Source of the DNA: Mesorhizobium neociceri
Lineage (GTDB): Bacteria > Pseudomonadota > Alphaproteobacteria > Rhizobiales > Rhizobiaceae
Assembly (NCBI RefSeq): GCF_013520985.1
Contig: NZ_JACDTY010000003.1
Span: forward strand, 124,001 to 188,000
Direction of reading: 5' to 3'
Length of the DNA: 64,000 nucleotides
This document shows, piece by piece, positions 54,065-64,000 of this stretch (position 1 is its first letter; the number at the start of each line of letters is the position of its first letter). The notes beneath the pieces are model-generated. The model was not told the DNA's origin and searched no databases. It saw nothing but the letters and a program-made list of their open reading frames with translations. A program made the translations under genes and the position numbers.

Positions 54065-56529
54065 GCCGGCTCAGGTTTGTACGCCGGCTTGGCGGACCGT
54101 TCGGGCTGCTTGTAAGGCGGCAGGCCACGCGCTTCGCGTGAGAAGCGGCGTTGCTCGTGCCAGGGGCGATAAGGCTTGTCGACGGCGAAGCGGATGGTTG
54201 GCGCTACCGCGGCCGATTGTGGATTGAAGAAGACGGCTGCACTGCCGTCCCGAGCAAGCTTCTTCTTCGTCACGACGAGCACCAGCGGGTCGCGGCACGG
54301 GTTGTAGGCCGTGGCGTCGTCGATGACGATCAGGCTCGCAAAAGCGCAAGCCGGCCGAGCCGTGTTGCGATCCTTCGCTAGCGCGATGATGGCGCCGGAT
54401 GGATGCCGGGCAATGCAGAAATCGGCCTTGCAATAGAAGGGCGCGCCTGGCGGCAAGTCGAGCGGATCGAGATCGAACCGCGTATCTGTTGCCTCGAAAA
54501 TCTCAGGCGGGATAATGGTTTCGACTCTCAGTGCGCGTTTCCAATTGTCGGTGGTGAATTCGTTCGAGCGTTCGCGGTTGATGGCTAGCTCGCCGCCGCC
54601 AATCGGCATGGCCACCAGATGCGCATCCTCGGAAATGAGCACGTCAGGCGTGCGCACCTGCGGCACGGTCAAAAGGCCGGCCAGCGCGAAAGGCACGGCC
54701 GCGAGCCTCAGCCAGGTGGTGGCCATGGTGGCGATAACGAGGGCGACTGCCACCAGCAGCACAGAGCGAACGGAGATCAGCCCGACGGCGTCGACCGGCG
54801 AGCGCTCGGAAATCCAGGCCGATATGGCGATCATCGCCGTCAGGCCCTTGCCCATCACATAGAGGAACGGCCCATCGGCGCCGAACGGCATAGCCAGCGC
54901 GCTGAGCACGGCGAACGGCATAACCACCAGCGAGACGATCGGCATCACAGTGAGATTGGCGAGCAGGCTGAGTGGCGACACGCGCTGAAAATGCCAGATG
55001 GCGAACAGCAAAGTAGCACTGCCGGCGATAATTGAGGTCATGGCGAGACCGCCCATGGCCAGCAGGAATTTTCGCGACACGAAGCTGACAAAGGAGCGTT
55101 TCGCCGGCGGCGGTCTCACCTTGTCGGCGCGATAGTCGGCCCAGCCGGCATAGGCGCCGACAAGGGCGGCGGTTGCGGCAAACGACATCTGGAAGCTCGG
55201 GCCGACCACTTCATGCGGTGACACCAGGATGACGGCGATGGCCGAGATCGCAAGATTGCGCATGGTGAGCGCGGCACGGTCGAACAGCACCGCGACGAGC
55301 ATGACCGCCAGCATGATGAAGCTGCGCTCGGCGGCAACCACGATGCCCGAAATGACGAGATAGGCGGCGATGGAGACAAGCGCTGCGGCCGCCGCATATT
55401 TCTTCACCGGCCGACGCGAGGAGAAATCCGGAAACAGCGCAAAGGCGCCGCGCAGCAACACCATGATGGTGCCAGCGACCAGCGCCATGTGCAGGCCCGA
55501 AATGGAGATGATGTGGTAGATGCCGGTGCGCCGCATCGCCTCGTTGACCTCGTCCGGAATGCCGGCGCGCACGCCGACGATGAGCGCCGCGGCAATCTCG
55601 CCCTCGGCGCCGCCGATCTTGCCCCTGATATGGTCGGCAATGTTTTCGCGCGCATTCTCAATTGCCGAAGAGAGCCGTGCGGTCAGCGGCGGCGTTCCTT
55701 GCGCGGCGATGGTTTTGGGATTGCCGAGAAAGAAGCCGCTGCCGCCGATGCCGGTGAAATAGCTGTCAAAGGAGAAATCGTAGCTCTCCGGCCGCACCGG
55801 ACCGGTCGGCGGCAACAACCGGGCATAGCCGGTGATCAGAGAGCCGGCGGTCATATCGGCGGGAACAGTGCGCGCCGAAAGCCTGACCCGCTCCGGCGCG
55901 TAGCGCAGCTTGGGGCGAGCGGTCGAAATGACGTCGAGCGTCAGCCTGACGCGGCCGTTCTCCATATCCTCAAGGCTGACGACGCGCCCGGTCAGCCTTG
56001 TCTGGATCTCGGAGCCGAGCATTTGCGTTCCGGCGCGCCAGGTCTCGACCTTGGCGGCCACGACGCCGAGCGCGCACAGCATCGCGGCCATAAAGCACAG
56101 ATGCGTCCTCGGCCACGACCGCGTGACAACAGCACAGCATGTCGTCAGCACCACAATGGCGATTGGCTGGGCAAAGCCCGGCTCGCTGGCCAGCGAGAAA
56201 TAGGCAATGACGCCGGCCGCCAGGAAAACCGGCACCAGCAGGAAGGCAACACCACGGTCGAGTTCGGTGACGGCGGCCACGGCAAGGCTGCGACGGATTG
56301 CTGGCCATGTCGAACGGCGTAGCAGCCTGCGCAAACGGATGGCGGATCCGGGCACGGCGACCGGCACCGACGCAGTGTCATCCGGAGACAAAGGCCGGAG
56401 GCCAGGTCGCATCTCGGGCAGCGCGACGGGCATCGGCTCGGCGTAGGGACTGTCGGCAAACAGGGAGCGTTCGTTGACGCTTGTCGCAGCGCCCTCGCCT
56501 TGATCCGTGCCCCGGCCACGTCCAGCCAT
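54058..56529 (-). CDS. ComEC/Rec2-type competence membrane protein
   Basis: 823 residues. An N-terminal cytoplasmic region (1-75), then a DUF4131 part with membrane spans and an OB-like segment ([20 protein letters not shown]), and the Competence domain with [20 protein letters not shown] (about 345-364), [20 protein letters not shown] and [20 protein letters not shown]. The C-terminal part (about 640-823) does not look like the metallo-beta-lactamase nuclease domain of Bacillus ComEC; it has [10 protein letters not shown] and [20 protein letters not shown]. Related proteins import single-stranded DNA across the inner membrane. No other competence gene is seen. It overlaps lexA tail to tail by 7 bases. 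Confidence 0.88.
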   Translation of the reverse strand: MAGRGRGTDQGEGAATSVNERSLFADSPYAEPMPVALPEMRPGLRPLSPDDTASVPVAVPGSAIRLRRLLRRSTWPAIRRSLAVAAVTELDRGVAFLLVPVFLAAGVIAYFSLASEPGFAQPIAIVVLTTCCAVVTRSWPRTHLCFMAAMLCALGVVAAKVETWRAGTQMLGSEIQTRLTGRVVSLEDMENGRVRLTLDVISTARPKLRYAPERVRLSARTVPADMTAGSLITGYARLLPPTGPVRPESYDFSFDSYFTGIGGSGFFLGNPKTIAAQGTPPLTARLSSAIENARENIADHIRGKIGGAEGEIAAALIVGVRAGIPDEVNEAMRRTGIYHIISISGLHMALVAGTIMVLLRGAFALFPDFSSRRPVKKYAAAAALVSIAAYLVISGIVVAAERSFIMLAVMLVAVLFDRAALTMRNLAISAIAVILVSPHEVVGPSFQMSFAATAALVGAYAGWADYRADKVRPPPAKRSFVSFVSRKFLLAMGGLAMTSIIAGSATLLFAIWHFQRVSPLSLLANLTVMPIVSLVVMPFAVLSALAMPFGADGPFLYVMGKGLTAMIAISAWISERSPVDAVGLISVRSVLLVAVALVIATMATTWLRLAAVPFALAGLLTVPQVRTPDVLISEDAHLVAMPIGGGELAINRERSNEFTTDNWKRALRVETIIPPEIFEATDTRFDLDPLDLPPGAPFYCKADFCIARHPSGAIIALAKDRNTARPACAFASLIVIDDATAYNPCRDPLVLVVTKKKLARDGSAAVFFNPQSAAVAPTIRFAVDKPYRPWHEQRRFSREARGLPPYKQPERSAKPAYKPEPAQ

Positions 56530-56626
56530 CGGGTCTGCCCCTTGCGCCCCAGACCTCCTATGCTACATGAACGCGCAAAGCGCGAAAGTCCGCGCGATCA
56601 CGTCCCACTTTCCAGCTTTGCCCGAG

Positions 56627-56661
56627 AATTGCCATGTCCAACAAAATTGCCATGTCCAACA
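56627..56661 (+). repeat. Tandem 18-bp duplication spanning the gltX start codon
   Basis: AATTGCCATGTCCAACA occurs at 56627-56643 and again at 56645-56661, period 18. Each copy has ATGTCC, giving two in-frame start codons (56634 and 56652) six codons apart. The duplication keeps the frame. Confidence 0.85.
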
Positions 56662-58076
56662 GGGTGGTCACCCGTTTTGCCCCCTCGCCTACCGGCTATC
56701 TGCATATCGGTGGCGCGCGCACGGCGCTGTTCAACTGGCTGTACGCCAAGCACACCGACGGCACGATGGTGCTGCGCATCGAGGACACCGATCGCGAGCG
56801 TTCCACCGAAGCGGCAACCCAGGCAATTCTCGATGGGCTGACCTGGCTCGGCCTGTCCTGGGACGGCGAAGCCGTCTCGCAGTTCGAGCGGGCGCCGCGC
56901 CACCGCGAGGTGGCCGAGGAGCTGGTGCGCCTGGGCAAGGCCTACTACGCCTACGAGACCCCCGCAGAGCTCGAAGCGATGCGCGAGGCGGCACGCGCCA
57001 AGAGCCTGCCGCCGCGTTATAATGGCGCGTGGCGCGACCGTGACCCTTCCGAGGCGCCCGCCGGCGTAAAGGGCGCTATCCGCATCAAGGCGCCGACCGT
57101 GGGCGAGACCGTGGTGCACGACCGCGTGCAGGGCGAGGTGCGTTTTCCCAACAAGGATCTCGACGATTTCATCATCCTGCGTTCGGATGGCGTCCCGACC
57201 TACATGCATGCCGTCGTCGTCGACGACCACGACATGGGCGTCACCCACATCATTCGCGGTGACGACCATCTGACCAATGCCGCGCGCCAGACGGTGATCT
57301 ACAACGCCATGGGCTGGGAGGTGCCGTCCATGTCGCACATCCCGCTGATCCATGGCGCCGACGGCGCCAAATTGTCGAAGCGGCACGGTGCGCTCGGCGT
57401 CGAGGCCTACCGCGCCATGGGCTATCTGCCCGAGGCGCTGCTCAACTATCTGGCGCGCCTCGGCTGGAGCCATGGCGACGACGAAGTGATGTCGATCAAG
57501 GACATGATCACCTGGTTCGACATTGGCGACGTCAACAAGGGGGCGGCGCGCTTCGACTTCGCCAAGCTCGATGCGCTGAACGGCGTCCACATGCGCAAGA
57601 TGGACGACGTCCAGCTGCTCGACATCTTCGTCGCCACTCTTCCCTATCTCGAAGGTGGCCCGGCGCTCGCCGCACGCCTCGACGACACCAGGAAGGCGCA
57701 GCTGCTGGCCGCGCTGCCTGGCCTGAAGGAGCGCGCCAAGACATTGGTGGAACTGGCCGATGGCGCAGGCTTCCTGTTCGTCGAGCGGCCGCTGCCGGTC
57801 GACGACAAGGCGGCAGCGCTTCTCAATGCCGATGCTCGTACGATCCTGCGCGGGGCACACGCGGCTTTGCAGACGGTTTCGGGTGAGTGGACGGCCGCTG
57901 CGGCGGAAGCCGCGGTGCGCGAGTTCGCGACGACCTGCGGCCACAAGCTCGGCGCAGTGGCTCAACCGCTGAGAGCAGCCCTGACCGGTCGCAGCACCTC
58001 GCCCGGCGTGTTCGACGTGCTTGCCGTGCTCGGTCGCGAGGAAAGCCTGGCGCGGATTGCGGATCAAATCGATTAG
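56634..58076 (+). CDS. gltX: Glutamyl-tRNA synthetase
   Basis: 480 residues from the first ATG (56634) or 474 from the second (56652). Class I signature [20 protein letters not shown] (about 19-38, HIGH equivalent HIGG), [19 protein letters not shown], and the KMSKS equivalent [13 protein letters not shown] (about 250). The middle region has [20 protein letters not shown] and [20 protein letters not shown]. The C-terminal helical domain binds the anticodon. It charges tRNA-Glu (and possibly tRNA-Gln). gltA follows after 180 bases. In many Rhizobiales a second GltX paralogue exists; this cannot be tested here. Confidence 0.96.
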   Translation: MSNKIAMSNRVVTRFAPSPTGYLHIGGARTALFNWLYAKHTDGTMVLRIEDTDRERSTEAATQAILDGLTWLGLSWDGEAVSQFERAPRHREVAEELVRLGKAYYAYETPAELEAMREAARAKSLPPRYNGAWRDRDPSEAPAGVKGAIRIKAPTVGETVVHDRVQGEVRFPNKDLDDFIILRSDGVPTYMHAVVVDDHDMGVTHIIRGDDHLTNAARQTVIYNAMGWEVPSMSHIPLIHGADGAKLSKRHGALGVEAYRAMGYLPEALLNYLARLGWSHGDDEVMSIKDMITWFDIGDVNKGAARFDFAKLDALNGVHMRKMDDVQLLDIFVATLPYLEGGPALAARLDDTRKAQLLAALPGLKERAKTLVELADGAGFLFVERPLPVDDKAAALLNADARTILRGAHAALQTVSGEWTAAAAEAAVREFATTCGHKLGAVAQPLRAALTGRSTSPGVFDVLAVLGREESLARIADQID

Positions 58077-58257
58077 GAGCGAACTGGCCCAAGAAGATTG
58101 GCATTGAAAGGCGCGTTTCGCAGTGCAACATTAGGCCTTGGCCCAATCTGGCACGCACCTCCCAAAATGCGGTGGCGAGTTCGCGCATTCCGGTGATTTC
58201 GACGTGTCGTTTGCAGGAATTGCCTTGCCGGCATGAGGAACATGAAGGAGTTTGAGA

Positions 58258-59589
58258 ATGAGCGAAGCTGCGACAAAACTGGACACCGGCAGCAAGACGA
58301 CGCACCCGTCGACTGCCACGCTCGAACTGGCCGGCAAGACGCACGAATTCAAGGTGCGAAGCGGCTCTGTCGGGCCTGACGTCATCGACATCGGTGCGCT
58401 CTACAGCACCACCGGCGCCTTTACCTATGACCCCGGCTTTACTTCGACGGCGAGCTGCGAATCGGCGATCACCTTCATCGACGGCGATGCCGGCATCCTG
58501 CTGCACCGCGGCTATCCGATCGACCAGTTAGCAGAGCATGGCGACTTCCTCGAAGTCTGCTACCTCCTGCTCTACGGCGAACTGCCGACCAAGGCGCAAA
58601 AGGACGATTTCGACTACCGGGTGACGCGCCACACCATGGTGCACGAGCAGATGTCGCGCTTCTTCACCGGCTTCCGCCGCGACGCGCATCCGATGGCTGT
58701 CATGTGCGGCGTGGTCGGCGCGCTGTCGGCCTTCTATCACGACTCCACCGACATTTCGGACCCGTACCAGCGTATGGTCGCCTCGATGCGGCTGATCGCC
58801 AAGATGCCGACGATCGCGGCGATGGCCTACAAATACCATATCGGCCAGCCCTTCATTTACCCGAAGAACGAGCTGAACTTCGCCGCCAACTTCCTGCATA
58901 TGTGCTTTGCGGTGCCGTGCGAGGAGTACAAGATCAACCCGGTGCTGGCGCGCGCCATGGAGCGCATCTTCATCCTGCATGCCGACCACGAGCAGAACGC
59001 GTCCACCTCGACGGTGCGGCTTGCCGGTTCGTCGGGCGCCAACCCGTTCGCCTGCATTGCCGCCGGCATCGCTTGCCTGTGGGGCCCGGCACATGGCGGC
59101 GCCAACGAAGCGGCGCTCAACATGCTGGGCGAGATCGGCCATGTCGACCACATCCCGGAATTCATCGCCCGCGCCAAGGACAAGAACGATCCGTTCCGGC
59201 TGATGGGCTTTGGTCACCGCGTCTACAAGAACTACGATCCTCGCGCGAAAATCATGCAGAAGACGGCACATGAAGTGCTGGGCGAACTCGGCATCAAGGA
59301 CGATCCGCTGCTCGACATCGCCATGGAGCTGGAAAAGATCGCGCTGACCGATTCCTACTTCATCGAGAAGAAGCTCTATCCGAACGTCGACTTCTACTCC
59401 GGCATCACGCTGAAGGCGCTGGGCTTCCCCACCACGATGTTCACCGTACTGTTTGCGGTTGCCCGCACCGTCGGCTGGATCGCGCAGTGGAAGGAGATGA
59501 TCGAGGATCCGCACCAGAAGATCGGCCGCCCGCGCCAGCTCTACACCGGCGCCCCGGAGCGCGATTACGTGCCGATCGCCAAGCGCTGA
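58258..59589 (+). CDS. gltA: Citrate synthase
   Basis: 443 residues from the ATG at 58258, preceded by an AAGGAG ribosome site. Type II (hexameric) citrate synthase features: [47 protein letters not shown]-like [20 protein letters not shown] (about 240-260, with catalytic His), [20 protein letters not shown] (catalytic His in AHGGAN), [18 protein letters not shown] and the Asp region [15 protein letters not shown]. It condenses acetyl-CoA and oxaloacetate, the first TCA-cycle step. It is convergent with lpxB across a shared terminator. Confidence 0.97.
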   Translation: MSEAATKLDTGSKTTHPSTATLELAGKTHEFKVRSGSVGPDVIDIGALYSTTGAFTYDPGFTSTASCESAITFIDGDAGILLHRGYPIDQLAEHGDFLEVCYLLLYGELPTKAQKDDFDYRVTRHTMVHEQMSRFFTGFRRDAHPMAVMCGVVGALSAFYHDSTDISDPYQRMVASMRLIAKMPTIAAMAYKYHIGQPFIYPKNELNFAANFLHMCFAVPCEEYKINPVLARAMERIFILHADHEQNASTSTVRLAGSSGANPFACIAAGIACLWGPAHGGANEAALNMLGEIGHVDHIPEFIARAKDKNDPFRLMGFGHRVYKNYDPRAKIMQKTAHEVLGELGIKDDPLLDIAMELEKIALTDSYFIEKKLYPNVDFYSGITLKALGFPTTMFTVLFAVARTVGWIAQWKEMIEDPHQKIGRPRQLYTGAPERDYVPIAKR

Positions 59590-59623
59590 TCGTCGGCGCA
59601 TTAGGCTTCACCACGACACTGCA

Positions 59624-59648
59624 AAAGGCGCCCGCAAGGGCGCTTTTT
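59624..59648. terminator. Bidirectional terminator between gltA and lpxB
   Basis: GCGCCC (59628-59633) and GGGCGC (59638-59643) form a 6-bp stem with a GCAA loop. TTTTT follows on the plus strand (59644-59648) and, read on the minus strand, TTTT follows the other arm (59626-59623). It lies between convergent stops and overlaps the lpxB stop codon. Confidence 0.85.
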
Positions 59649-60825
59649 AGTTGGCGTGACGAAGCTTGATATGGCGAAGAACAACGTCTGCGGCAATGTC
59701 GCCGGAGGGCTTGTCCGTGGCCATGCGCCTGGCGACTTCGGCAAAGCCGTCCTTTTGCCAGGTGCGATAGGCGGTGTCTGAAAACAGACCCTCAAGCTGC
59801 CGCGCCAGATAGCGCGGTCGCACATATTGGTTGTAGTGCTCCGGCACGATCGTCTGGTCGGCGATCAGATTGGGCAAGGCGGCGCTCCACACCGTGACCA
59901 GCCCCTGGACCATGCGCATCACCGGATCGAGCCGGTAGCATGAGATCATCGGCACATCAGACAGTGCCAGTTCGAGCGATACCGTTCCCGAAGCAATCAG
60001 CGCCGCATCGGCCTTACCGAAGGCCTGCCATTTGCGCTCGGCATCGAGGATGATCTCAGGCTTTTCATCCCAGCGCGCGACTGATGTTTTGACCAGGTCG
60101 GCGACATGCGGCACCGTGGGCAACAGCAGGCGCAGGCGGTGTCCGCGCGCCCGCAGGGCCGAGACCGTCTCGCCGAACGGTTCGATAAGCCGGCTCACCT
60201 CACCGCGCCGCGACCCGGGCAGGACGAGCAGCGTCTTGATGCGGTCACCCGAGAGATCGCGTAGCTGGGCTTGCGTCCTGGCCGCGCTCATCACGCCCGG
60301 ATCATGCGTAAGGCGGTGTCCGACATAGGTGCCGGGCGGGCCGCCGAGGCGACTAAGTTCCTTCACCTCGAAAGGCAGGATGCACAATATGTGGTCGACA
60401 TACGGCTTCATCGCCAGCGCCCTGCCCGGCCGCCACGCCCAGACGCTCGGGCAGACATAGTGGACGATCGGGATAGAGGGGTCGGCGGAACGGACCTTTT
60501 TGGCGACGCGCAGCGAAAAATCCGGGCTGTCGATGGTGATGAGACAGTCGGGTTTTTCAGCGGCAACGGCACTTGCCGTCTGGCTGATGCGCCGCATCAG
60601 GCGCGGCAGGTCGCGCAGGATGGCGCTGAGCCCCATCAGCGCGATCTCGGCTCCGTCGAACAGCGGCACCAGCCCGAGTGCCTGCAGATGCCGCCCGCCA
60701 ATGCCGACCAGCCTGATATCGCGCCCGGTCATGCGTTTCAGCGCCTGCACGATGTCGGCGCCCAACAGGTCACCGGACTCTTCGCCGGCGACGATGGCGA
60801 TTTTCAGCGGCTTCTCAGCTGCCAT
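59647..60825 (-). CDS. lpxB: Lipid-A-disaccharide synthase
   Basis: 392 residues from the ATG at 60825, where LKIAIVAGEESGDLLGADIV begins as in the family; the longer frame overlaps lpxI. GT19 segments: LMGLSAILRDLPRLMRRISQ (about 65-84), ITIDSPDFSLRVAKKVR, VHYVCPSVWAWRPGRAL, LLVLPGSRRGEVSRL, and ASGTVSLELALSDVPMISCY. It joins UDP-2,3-diacylglucosamine and lipid X to form the lipid A disaccharide. It overlaps the lpxI stop by 11 bases and ends in the shared terminator. Confidence 0.95.
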   Translation of the reverse strand: MAAEKPLKIAIVAGEESGDLLGADIVQALKRMTGRDIRLVGIGGRHLQALGLVPLFDGAEIALMGLSAILRDLPRLMRRISQTASAVAAEKPDCLITIDSPDFSLRVAKKVRSADPSIPIVHYVCPSVWAWRPGRALAMKPYVDHILCILPFEVKELSRLGGPPGTYVGHRLTHDPGVMSAARTQAQLRDLSGDRIKTLLVLPGSRRGEVSRLIEPFGETVSALRARGHRLRLLLPTVPHVADLVKTSVARWDEKPEIILDAERKWQAFGKADAALIASGTVSLELALSDVPMISCYRLDPVMRMVQGLVTVWSAALPNLIADQTIVPEHYNQYVRPRYLARQLEGLFSDTAYRTWQKDGFAEVARRMATDKPSGDIAADVVLRHIKLRHAN

Positions 60826-61717
60826 GGGCCAGCTCCGCGGCCGGCAGGCCGAACACGAAAAGGCCGAGTGCATTGGCGCGCGCGATAACAGCGGGGCCTT
60901 CGAGGATCAGCGAACGGCCGGCTTCGACGGCAATGCCGGCAAGCCCGGCGGCGTGTGCCGCCTCGACCGTCTGGGGACCAATGGACGGCAAATCGGCACG
61001 CAGCTCCTGGCCGGGTTTGGCGCATTTGACCAGGACACCGCGCGTCTTGCCGGCGAGCCTGCCATGGCCGCGCAGCTGCTGCGTCCGCTCGAGCAATCCG
61101 TGGGTGCCCTCGACGCCTTCCAGGGCGATCGCGCGCCCGCCGATGGCAATCGCCGCCTGGCCGATGTCAAGTGCGCCGATGGCCTTTGCCGCGGCATGTG
61201 CCGCCTCGATGTCGCGCCAGTCGGACTTTCGAGGCACTGCCTTGGTCAGCGGCCCTTCGGCCGCGACAAGCCGGGGCACGACCTCATGCGCGCCGACAAC
61301 TTTGACGCCCCGCGCCTCCAGGCCGCGGGTCAATATCTTCAACAGGCCGTCATCGCCGCGCGCAAGCGCCATGGCGACCGAGGGTATCAGCGCCAGTAGC
61401 CCAAGGCTCGGGCGCATGTCGACCAGCCGCGGCCGGCGCCTGATCTCGCCGGCAAGCACAAGATGGGTGATCCGTCGCCGCCTCAGCAACGCAACCAGCG
61501 AGCCGATGTCTTCAAGGGCGAGGCTTTCATGCTCGTAGATTGTGAGCTCGGACTGACGGTCGGCCTGACCGTCGACCAGGATGATGACGGGCGGATGTCC
61601 GGCCTCTGCCAGGCCGGCGGCAACTTCGACCGGCAGGCTGCCGCCGCCGGCAATGATGCCGACCCTGGCGTCCGGCGCGAGATCGAGGCCCGTTGAGCTG
61701 GCCTCAGTCTTCGTCAT
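60815..61717 (-). CDS. lpxI: UDP-2,3-diacylglucosamine diphosphatase LpxI
   Basis: 300 residues from the ATG at 61717 (61723 is also possible). LpxI/DUF1009 features: VGIIAGGGSLPVEVAAGLAE (about 18-37), HLVLAGEIRRRPRLVDMRPS, LLKILTRGLEARGVKVVGAH, and the C-terminal catalytic domain LVKCAKPGQELRADLPSIGP with an Asp essential in the family, ending IEAGRSL-like VEAGRSLILEGPAVIARA. It releases UMP from UDP-diacylglucosamine; it replaces LpxH in alphaproteobacteria. It overlaps lpxA upstream (14 bases) and lpxB downstream (11 bases). Confidence 0.93.
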   Translation of the reverse strand: MTKTEASSTGLDLAPDARVGIIAGGGSLPVEVAAGLAEAGHPPVIILVDGQADRQSELTIYEHESLALEDIGSLVALLRRRRITHLVLAGEIRRRPRLVDMRPSLGLLALIPSVAMALARGDDGLLKILTRGLEARGVKVVGAHEVVPRLVAAEGPLTKAVPRKSDWRDIEAAHAAAKAIGALDIGQAAIAIGGRAIALEGVEGTHGLLERTQQLRGHGRLAGKTRGVLVKCAKPGQELRADLPSIGPQTVEAAHAAGLAGIAVEAGRSLILEGPAVIARANALGLFVFGLPAAELAHGS

Positions 61718-62537
61718 CGGCATCGTCGCCGGCGCCACCTTTAAGCGACGGGACGGCATAGTGCCGCTTGCCGCGACTGGCGATGAAATCGATGATTTTC
61801 ATGGCGGTCGGCGACGAGGCGAACTCGGCCTTGGCGAATTCGATGTTTTCGCCGACGGTGCGGGAGCGGTCGAAGATCGTCTTGTAAGCCTTGCGCAGCA
61901 CCTGGATTTCGGCGCGCGGCAGGCCGGAGCGCTTCAGGCCGATGATGTTGAGGCCGCGCAAGCTGGCGCGGTTGCCGACAGCAATGGCGTAGGGGATGAC
62001 ATCGCCGACGATTGCCGAGCAGCCGCCGAGAAAGGCGTTGTCGCCGATACGGACAAACTGATGAACGGCCGTCAGGCCGCCGATATAGACATTGTTGCCG
62101 ACCTCGCAATGGCCGCCCAGCGTGGCCCCATTGGCGAAGGTAGCGTTGTTGCCGACGATGCAGTCATGAGCAATGTGGGCATAGGCAAGGAAATTGCCAT
62201 TGTCGCCGACGGTCGTCTCGCCACGGCTGGAATCGGTGCCGAGATGCATGGTCGCGCCTTCGCGGATCGTGCAGTTCTGGCCGATAACCAATGTCGTGCG
62301 GCCGCCCTTGTGCTTGGTGTTTTGTGGCGGCCCACCCAGTGTCGCCATCGGATAAACCTTGGTCCCAGCGCCGATAGTGGTAGCACCCAGCACCGAGACA
62401 TGGCTGACCAGTTCGACGCGGTCGCCGATCACGGCGTCAGTGCCGACGTAGCAGAAAGGCCCGATAGAGGCGCCGTCGCCGATTTGGGCACCGGCCTCAA
62501 TAACGGCCGAGGGATGGATTGAAGTCTGGATTTTCAT
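61704..62537 (-). CDS. lpxA: UDP-N-acetylglucosamine acyltransferase
   Basis: 277 residues from the ATG at 62537. Left-handed beta-helix of hexapeptide repeats (IHPSAVIEAGAQIGDGASIG, then VIGDRVELVSHVSVLGATTI). The catalytic histidine is in NNFLAYAHIAHDC-like NFLAYAHIAHDCIVGNNATF (about residue 124), and GHCEVGNNVYIGGLTAVHQF follows. A C-terminal helical region (about 195-277) ends in an acidic tail (DDADDED). It adds the first hydroxyacyl chain to UDP-GlcNAc. It overlaps lpxI and follows fabZ after 16 bases. Confidence 0.96.
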   Translation of the reverse strand: MKIQTSIHPSAVIEAGAQIGDGASIGPFCYVGTDAVIGDRVELVSHVSVLGATTIGAGTKVYPMATLGGPPQNTKHKGGRTTLVIGQNCTIREGATMHLGTDSSRGETTVGDNGNFLAYAHIAHDCIVGNNATFANGATLGGHCEVGNNVYIGGLTAVHQFVRIGDNAFLGGCSAIVGDVIPYAIAVGNRASLRGLNIIGLKRSGLPRAEIQVLRKAYKTIFDRSRTVGENIEFAKAEFASSPTAMKIIDFIASRGKRHYAVPSLKGGAGDDADDED

Positions 62538-62552
62538 AAGCATTTCGAACCG

Positions 62553-63005
62553 TCAGCCGGTAACCATCATAGCCGAGATCTCGGCTTCGGCGGCCTTCGC
62601 GCCTTCCACCATGGCCTCGCAGGCGAATTTGAGCAGGTTGCCGCGCATCTTGATTTTCTTGACGTGGATCTTCAACTGGTCGCCCGGAACGACCGGTTTG
62701 CGGAATTTCGCGTTGTCGATGGTCAGGAAATAGACCAGTGACGGCTTTTCCGTGTTGAGGCTGCGAATGCAGATCGCACCAGCCGTCTGCGCCATGGCCT
62801 CGACGATCAGCACGCCCGGCATCACCGGCTGGTCCGGGAAATGGCCCTGAAAATGCGGCTCATTGATGGTCACATTCTTGATGCCGATGGCCGAGTCGTT
62901 GCCGTCGATCTCGACGATGCGGTCGATCATCAGGAAGGGATAGCGATGCGGCAAAAGCTTCATCAACCCCAATATATCGACCGCTTCGAGCGTCGCAGGC
63001 ACCAT
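62553..63005 (-). CDS. fabZ: 3-hydroxyacyl-[acyl-carrier-protein] dehydratase
   Basis: 150 residues from the ATG at 63005, 1 base after the lpxD stop; earlier in-frame codons overlap lpxD and are unconserved. Hotdog fold with [40 protein letters not shown] (catalytic His) and [16 protein letters not shown] (catalytic Glu). It dehydrates 3-hydroxyacyl-ACP in fatty acid synthesis, at the branch point shared with lipid A acyl chains, which explains its place between lpxD and lpxA. Confidence 0.96.
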   Translation of the reverse strand: MVPATLEAVDILGLMKLLPHRYPFLMIDRIVEIDGNDSAIGIKNVTINEPHFQGHFPDQPVMPGVLIVEAMAQTAGAICIRSLNTEKPSLVYFLTIDNAKFRKPVVPGDQLKIHVKKIKMRGNLLKFACEAMVEGAKAAEAEISAMMVTG

Positions 63006-63006
63006 C

Positions 63007-64000
63007 TCAGCTACTTCCCCCCTCGCCCTGCTTGCGCGTCCTGGCAAGCTTGCGCAGCATGGCGATCTCGCGCATGGCTTCCGCCATCGGCTGCGCCGGA
63101 TAGCCTCCCCAGATCTCGCCCGCCGGCACGTTGCTCATAAACCCGCTTCTCGCCGCAAGCTTGGCTCCCGATCCTATGGTCAAATGATCGGCAAGCCCGA
63201 CGCCGCCGCCCATGGTGACACCATCGCCGACGACGACGGAGCCGGAAATACCCGAAAGCCCGGCTATAATGCAATTGCGGCCGATGCGAACGTTATGGGC
63301 GATCTGCACCAGATTGTCGATCTTGGTGCCTTGACCGATGATCGTATCCGACATGGCGCCGCGATCGACTGTCGTGTTCGAGCCGATTTCAACATCGTCC
63401 TGGATGATGACGCGGCCGATCTGCGGCACACGCTCGGGCCCTTTGGCACCGCCCACGAACCCGAACCCGTCCTGGCCGATGCGGGCGCCACCATGAATGA
63501 TGACGCGGTTGCCGATCAGCGCATACTGGACGCTGACGCCCGGACCAATATAGCCATCGCGGCCGATCTGGCAGGAGGGCCCGATAACGGCGTGCGGCGC
63601 GATGACCGTTCCGCTGCCGATGGAAGCGCGTGGGCCGATGACCGCACCGGCTTCGATGATGGCGCCGGCCTCGACATGCGCAGAGGCATCGACATGAGCC
63701 TGCGGCGAGACCCCGGTTTCGCTGGTCATCGGTCCCGGAGTGGCCGCCATCGGGAACAGCAGCCGGCCGACCATGGCGAAAGCCTGTTGCGGCCGCGGAT
63801 GGACCAGAACCGCAATGCCGGCCGGCGCCTTGGTGGCGAATTCGGTGGGACACAGCACGGCCGCCGCCTTCAGCGACTGCATCAGCGCGAAATTGCGCTT
63901 GCCGTCGACGAAGACGAGCGCACCCTCGCCGCCTTCGTTGGCTGGCGCCAACGCATCGATCGATATGTGGGCAAGGTCGGAATCGACAAGCGACGCGCCG
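63007..64000 (-). CDS. lpxD: UDP-3-O-acylglucosamine N-acyltransferase, C-terminal part (5' end outside window)
   Basis: 331 residues visible; the frame is open to the window edge and the usual N-terminus lies a few residues beyond it. N-terminal uridine-binding domain with [20 protein letters not shown], then left-handed beta-helix repeats ([20 protein letters not shown]), [20 protein letters not shown], and the catalytic region [20 protein letters not shown] with its histidine, followed by [20 protein letters not shown]. The short C-terminal helix has [14 protein letters not shown]. It adds the N-linked hydroxyacyl chain in lipid A synthesis. It is the first visible gene of the lpxD-fabZ-lpxA-lpxI-lpxB operon. 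Confidence 0.95.
   Translation of the reverse strand, partial: GASLVDSDLAHISIDALAPANEGGEGALVFVDGKRNFALMQSLKAAAVLCPTEFATKAPAGIAVLVHPRPQQAFAMVGRLLFPMAATPGPMTSETGVSPQAHVDASAHVEAGAIIEAGAVIGPRASIGSGTVIAPHAVIGPSCQIGRDGYIGPGVSVQYALIGNRVIIHGGARIGQDGFGFVGGAKGPERVPQIGRVIIQDDVEIGSNTTVDRGAMSDTIIGQGTKIDNLVQIAHNVRIGRNCIIAGLSGISGSVVVGDGVTMGGGVGLADHLTIGSGAKLAARSGFMSNVPAGEIWGGYPAQPMAEAMREIAMLRKLARTRKQGEGGSS

Overview
The window is a high-GC, densely packed chromosome segment from an alphaproteobacterium of the order Rhizobiales, most like Mesorhizobium. This is inferred from protein style (DUF982, DUF1289, TIGR02281-type protease, CusAB with an N-terminal metal-binding module, GAAC-N7-GAAC SOS box) and from gene order: tpiA-secG-pyrG, trpD-trpC-moaC-moeA, lexA/comEC, gltX-gltA, and lpxD-fabZ-lpxA-lpxI-lpxB. 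No rRNA, tRNA, CRISPR array, insertion sequence, phage or conjugation gene was seen. No stretch over about 300 bases lacks a gene.

Layout. 1-5751: end of mobA, mobB, a polar amino-acid ABC importer (binding protein and two permeases, no ATPase nearby), a 3-hydroxyisobutyrate-dehydrogenase-like enzyme, an AlkD-like protein and a GNAT acetyltransferase. 5798-13678: mixed housekeeping (DUF3299 protein, Lrp regulator, UDG-family glycosylase, GST, thermonuclease-like protein, sensor histidine kinase, cobT, DUF1289 protein, membrane aspartic protease, dusA). 13777-22489: a carbohydrate locus with a DUF2264 protein, a four-gene ABC sugar importer whose binding-protein gene is frameshifted near its 3' end, a divergent GH88 unsaturated glucuronyl hydrolase and a LacI regulator. 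22544-28793: a Cu/Ag-type RND efflux operon (fixH-like, cusB, cusA) with small metal-associated or unknown genes. 28989-34936: a glycosyltransferase, a glycogen-debranching-type enzyme, and otsA-otsB for trehalose, with a good match to an EcfG/RpoE2 general-stress promoter upstream of otsA.

35137-47359: an NCS1 permease, DUF1697 protein, pyrG, an L,D-transpeptidase, secG, tpiA, then ppiD-trpD-trpC-moaC-moeA as one likely transcription unit. 47404-53098: a tryptophan-catabolic (kynurenine) cluster: kynB-like formamidase, an aminobenzoate-CoA ligase type enzyme, kynA, kynU and a GntR regulator. It lies between moeA and lexA, which I recall as neighbours in many Rhizobiales. 53312-64000: lexA with SOS boxes, comEC, gltX, gltA, and the lipid A operon running off the right edge within lpxD.

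How the parts fit: the GH88/DUF2264/ABC/LacI genes form a self-contained uptake and degradation system for unsaturated uronate oligosaccharides. The kyn cluster would turn tryptophan into anthranilate and activate it to 2-aminobenzoyl-CoA. The otsAB region appears tied to general stress. Most of the window is core genome. The most notable items are the broken sugar-binding-protein gene, the palindrome centred between divergent promoters of the uronate locus, the stress promoter and membrane-anchor-like extension of OtsA, the tandem micro-duplications at two gene starts, and the kyn insertion.
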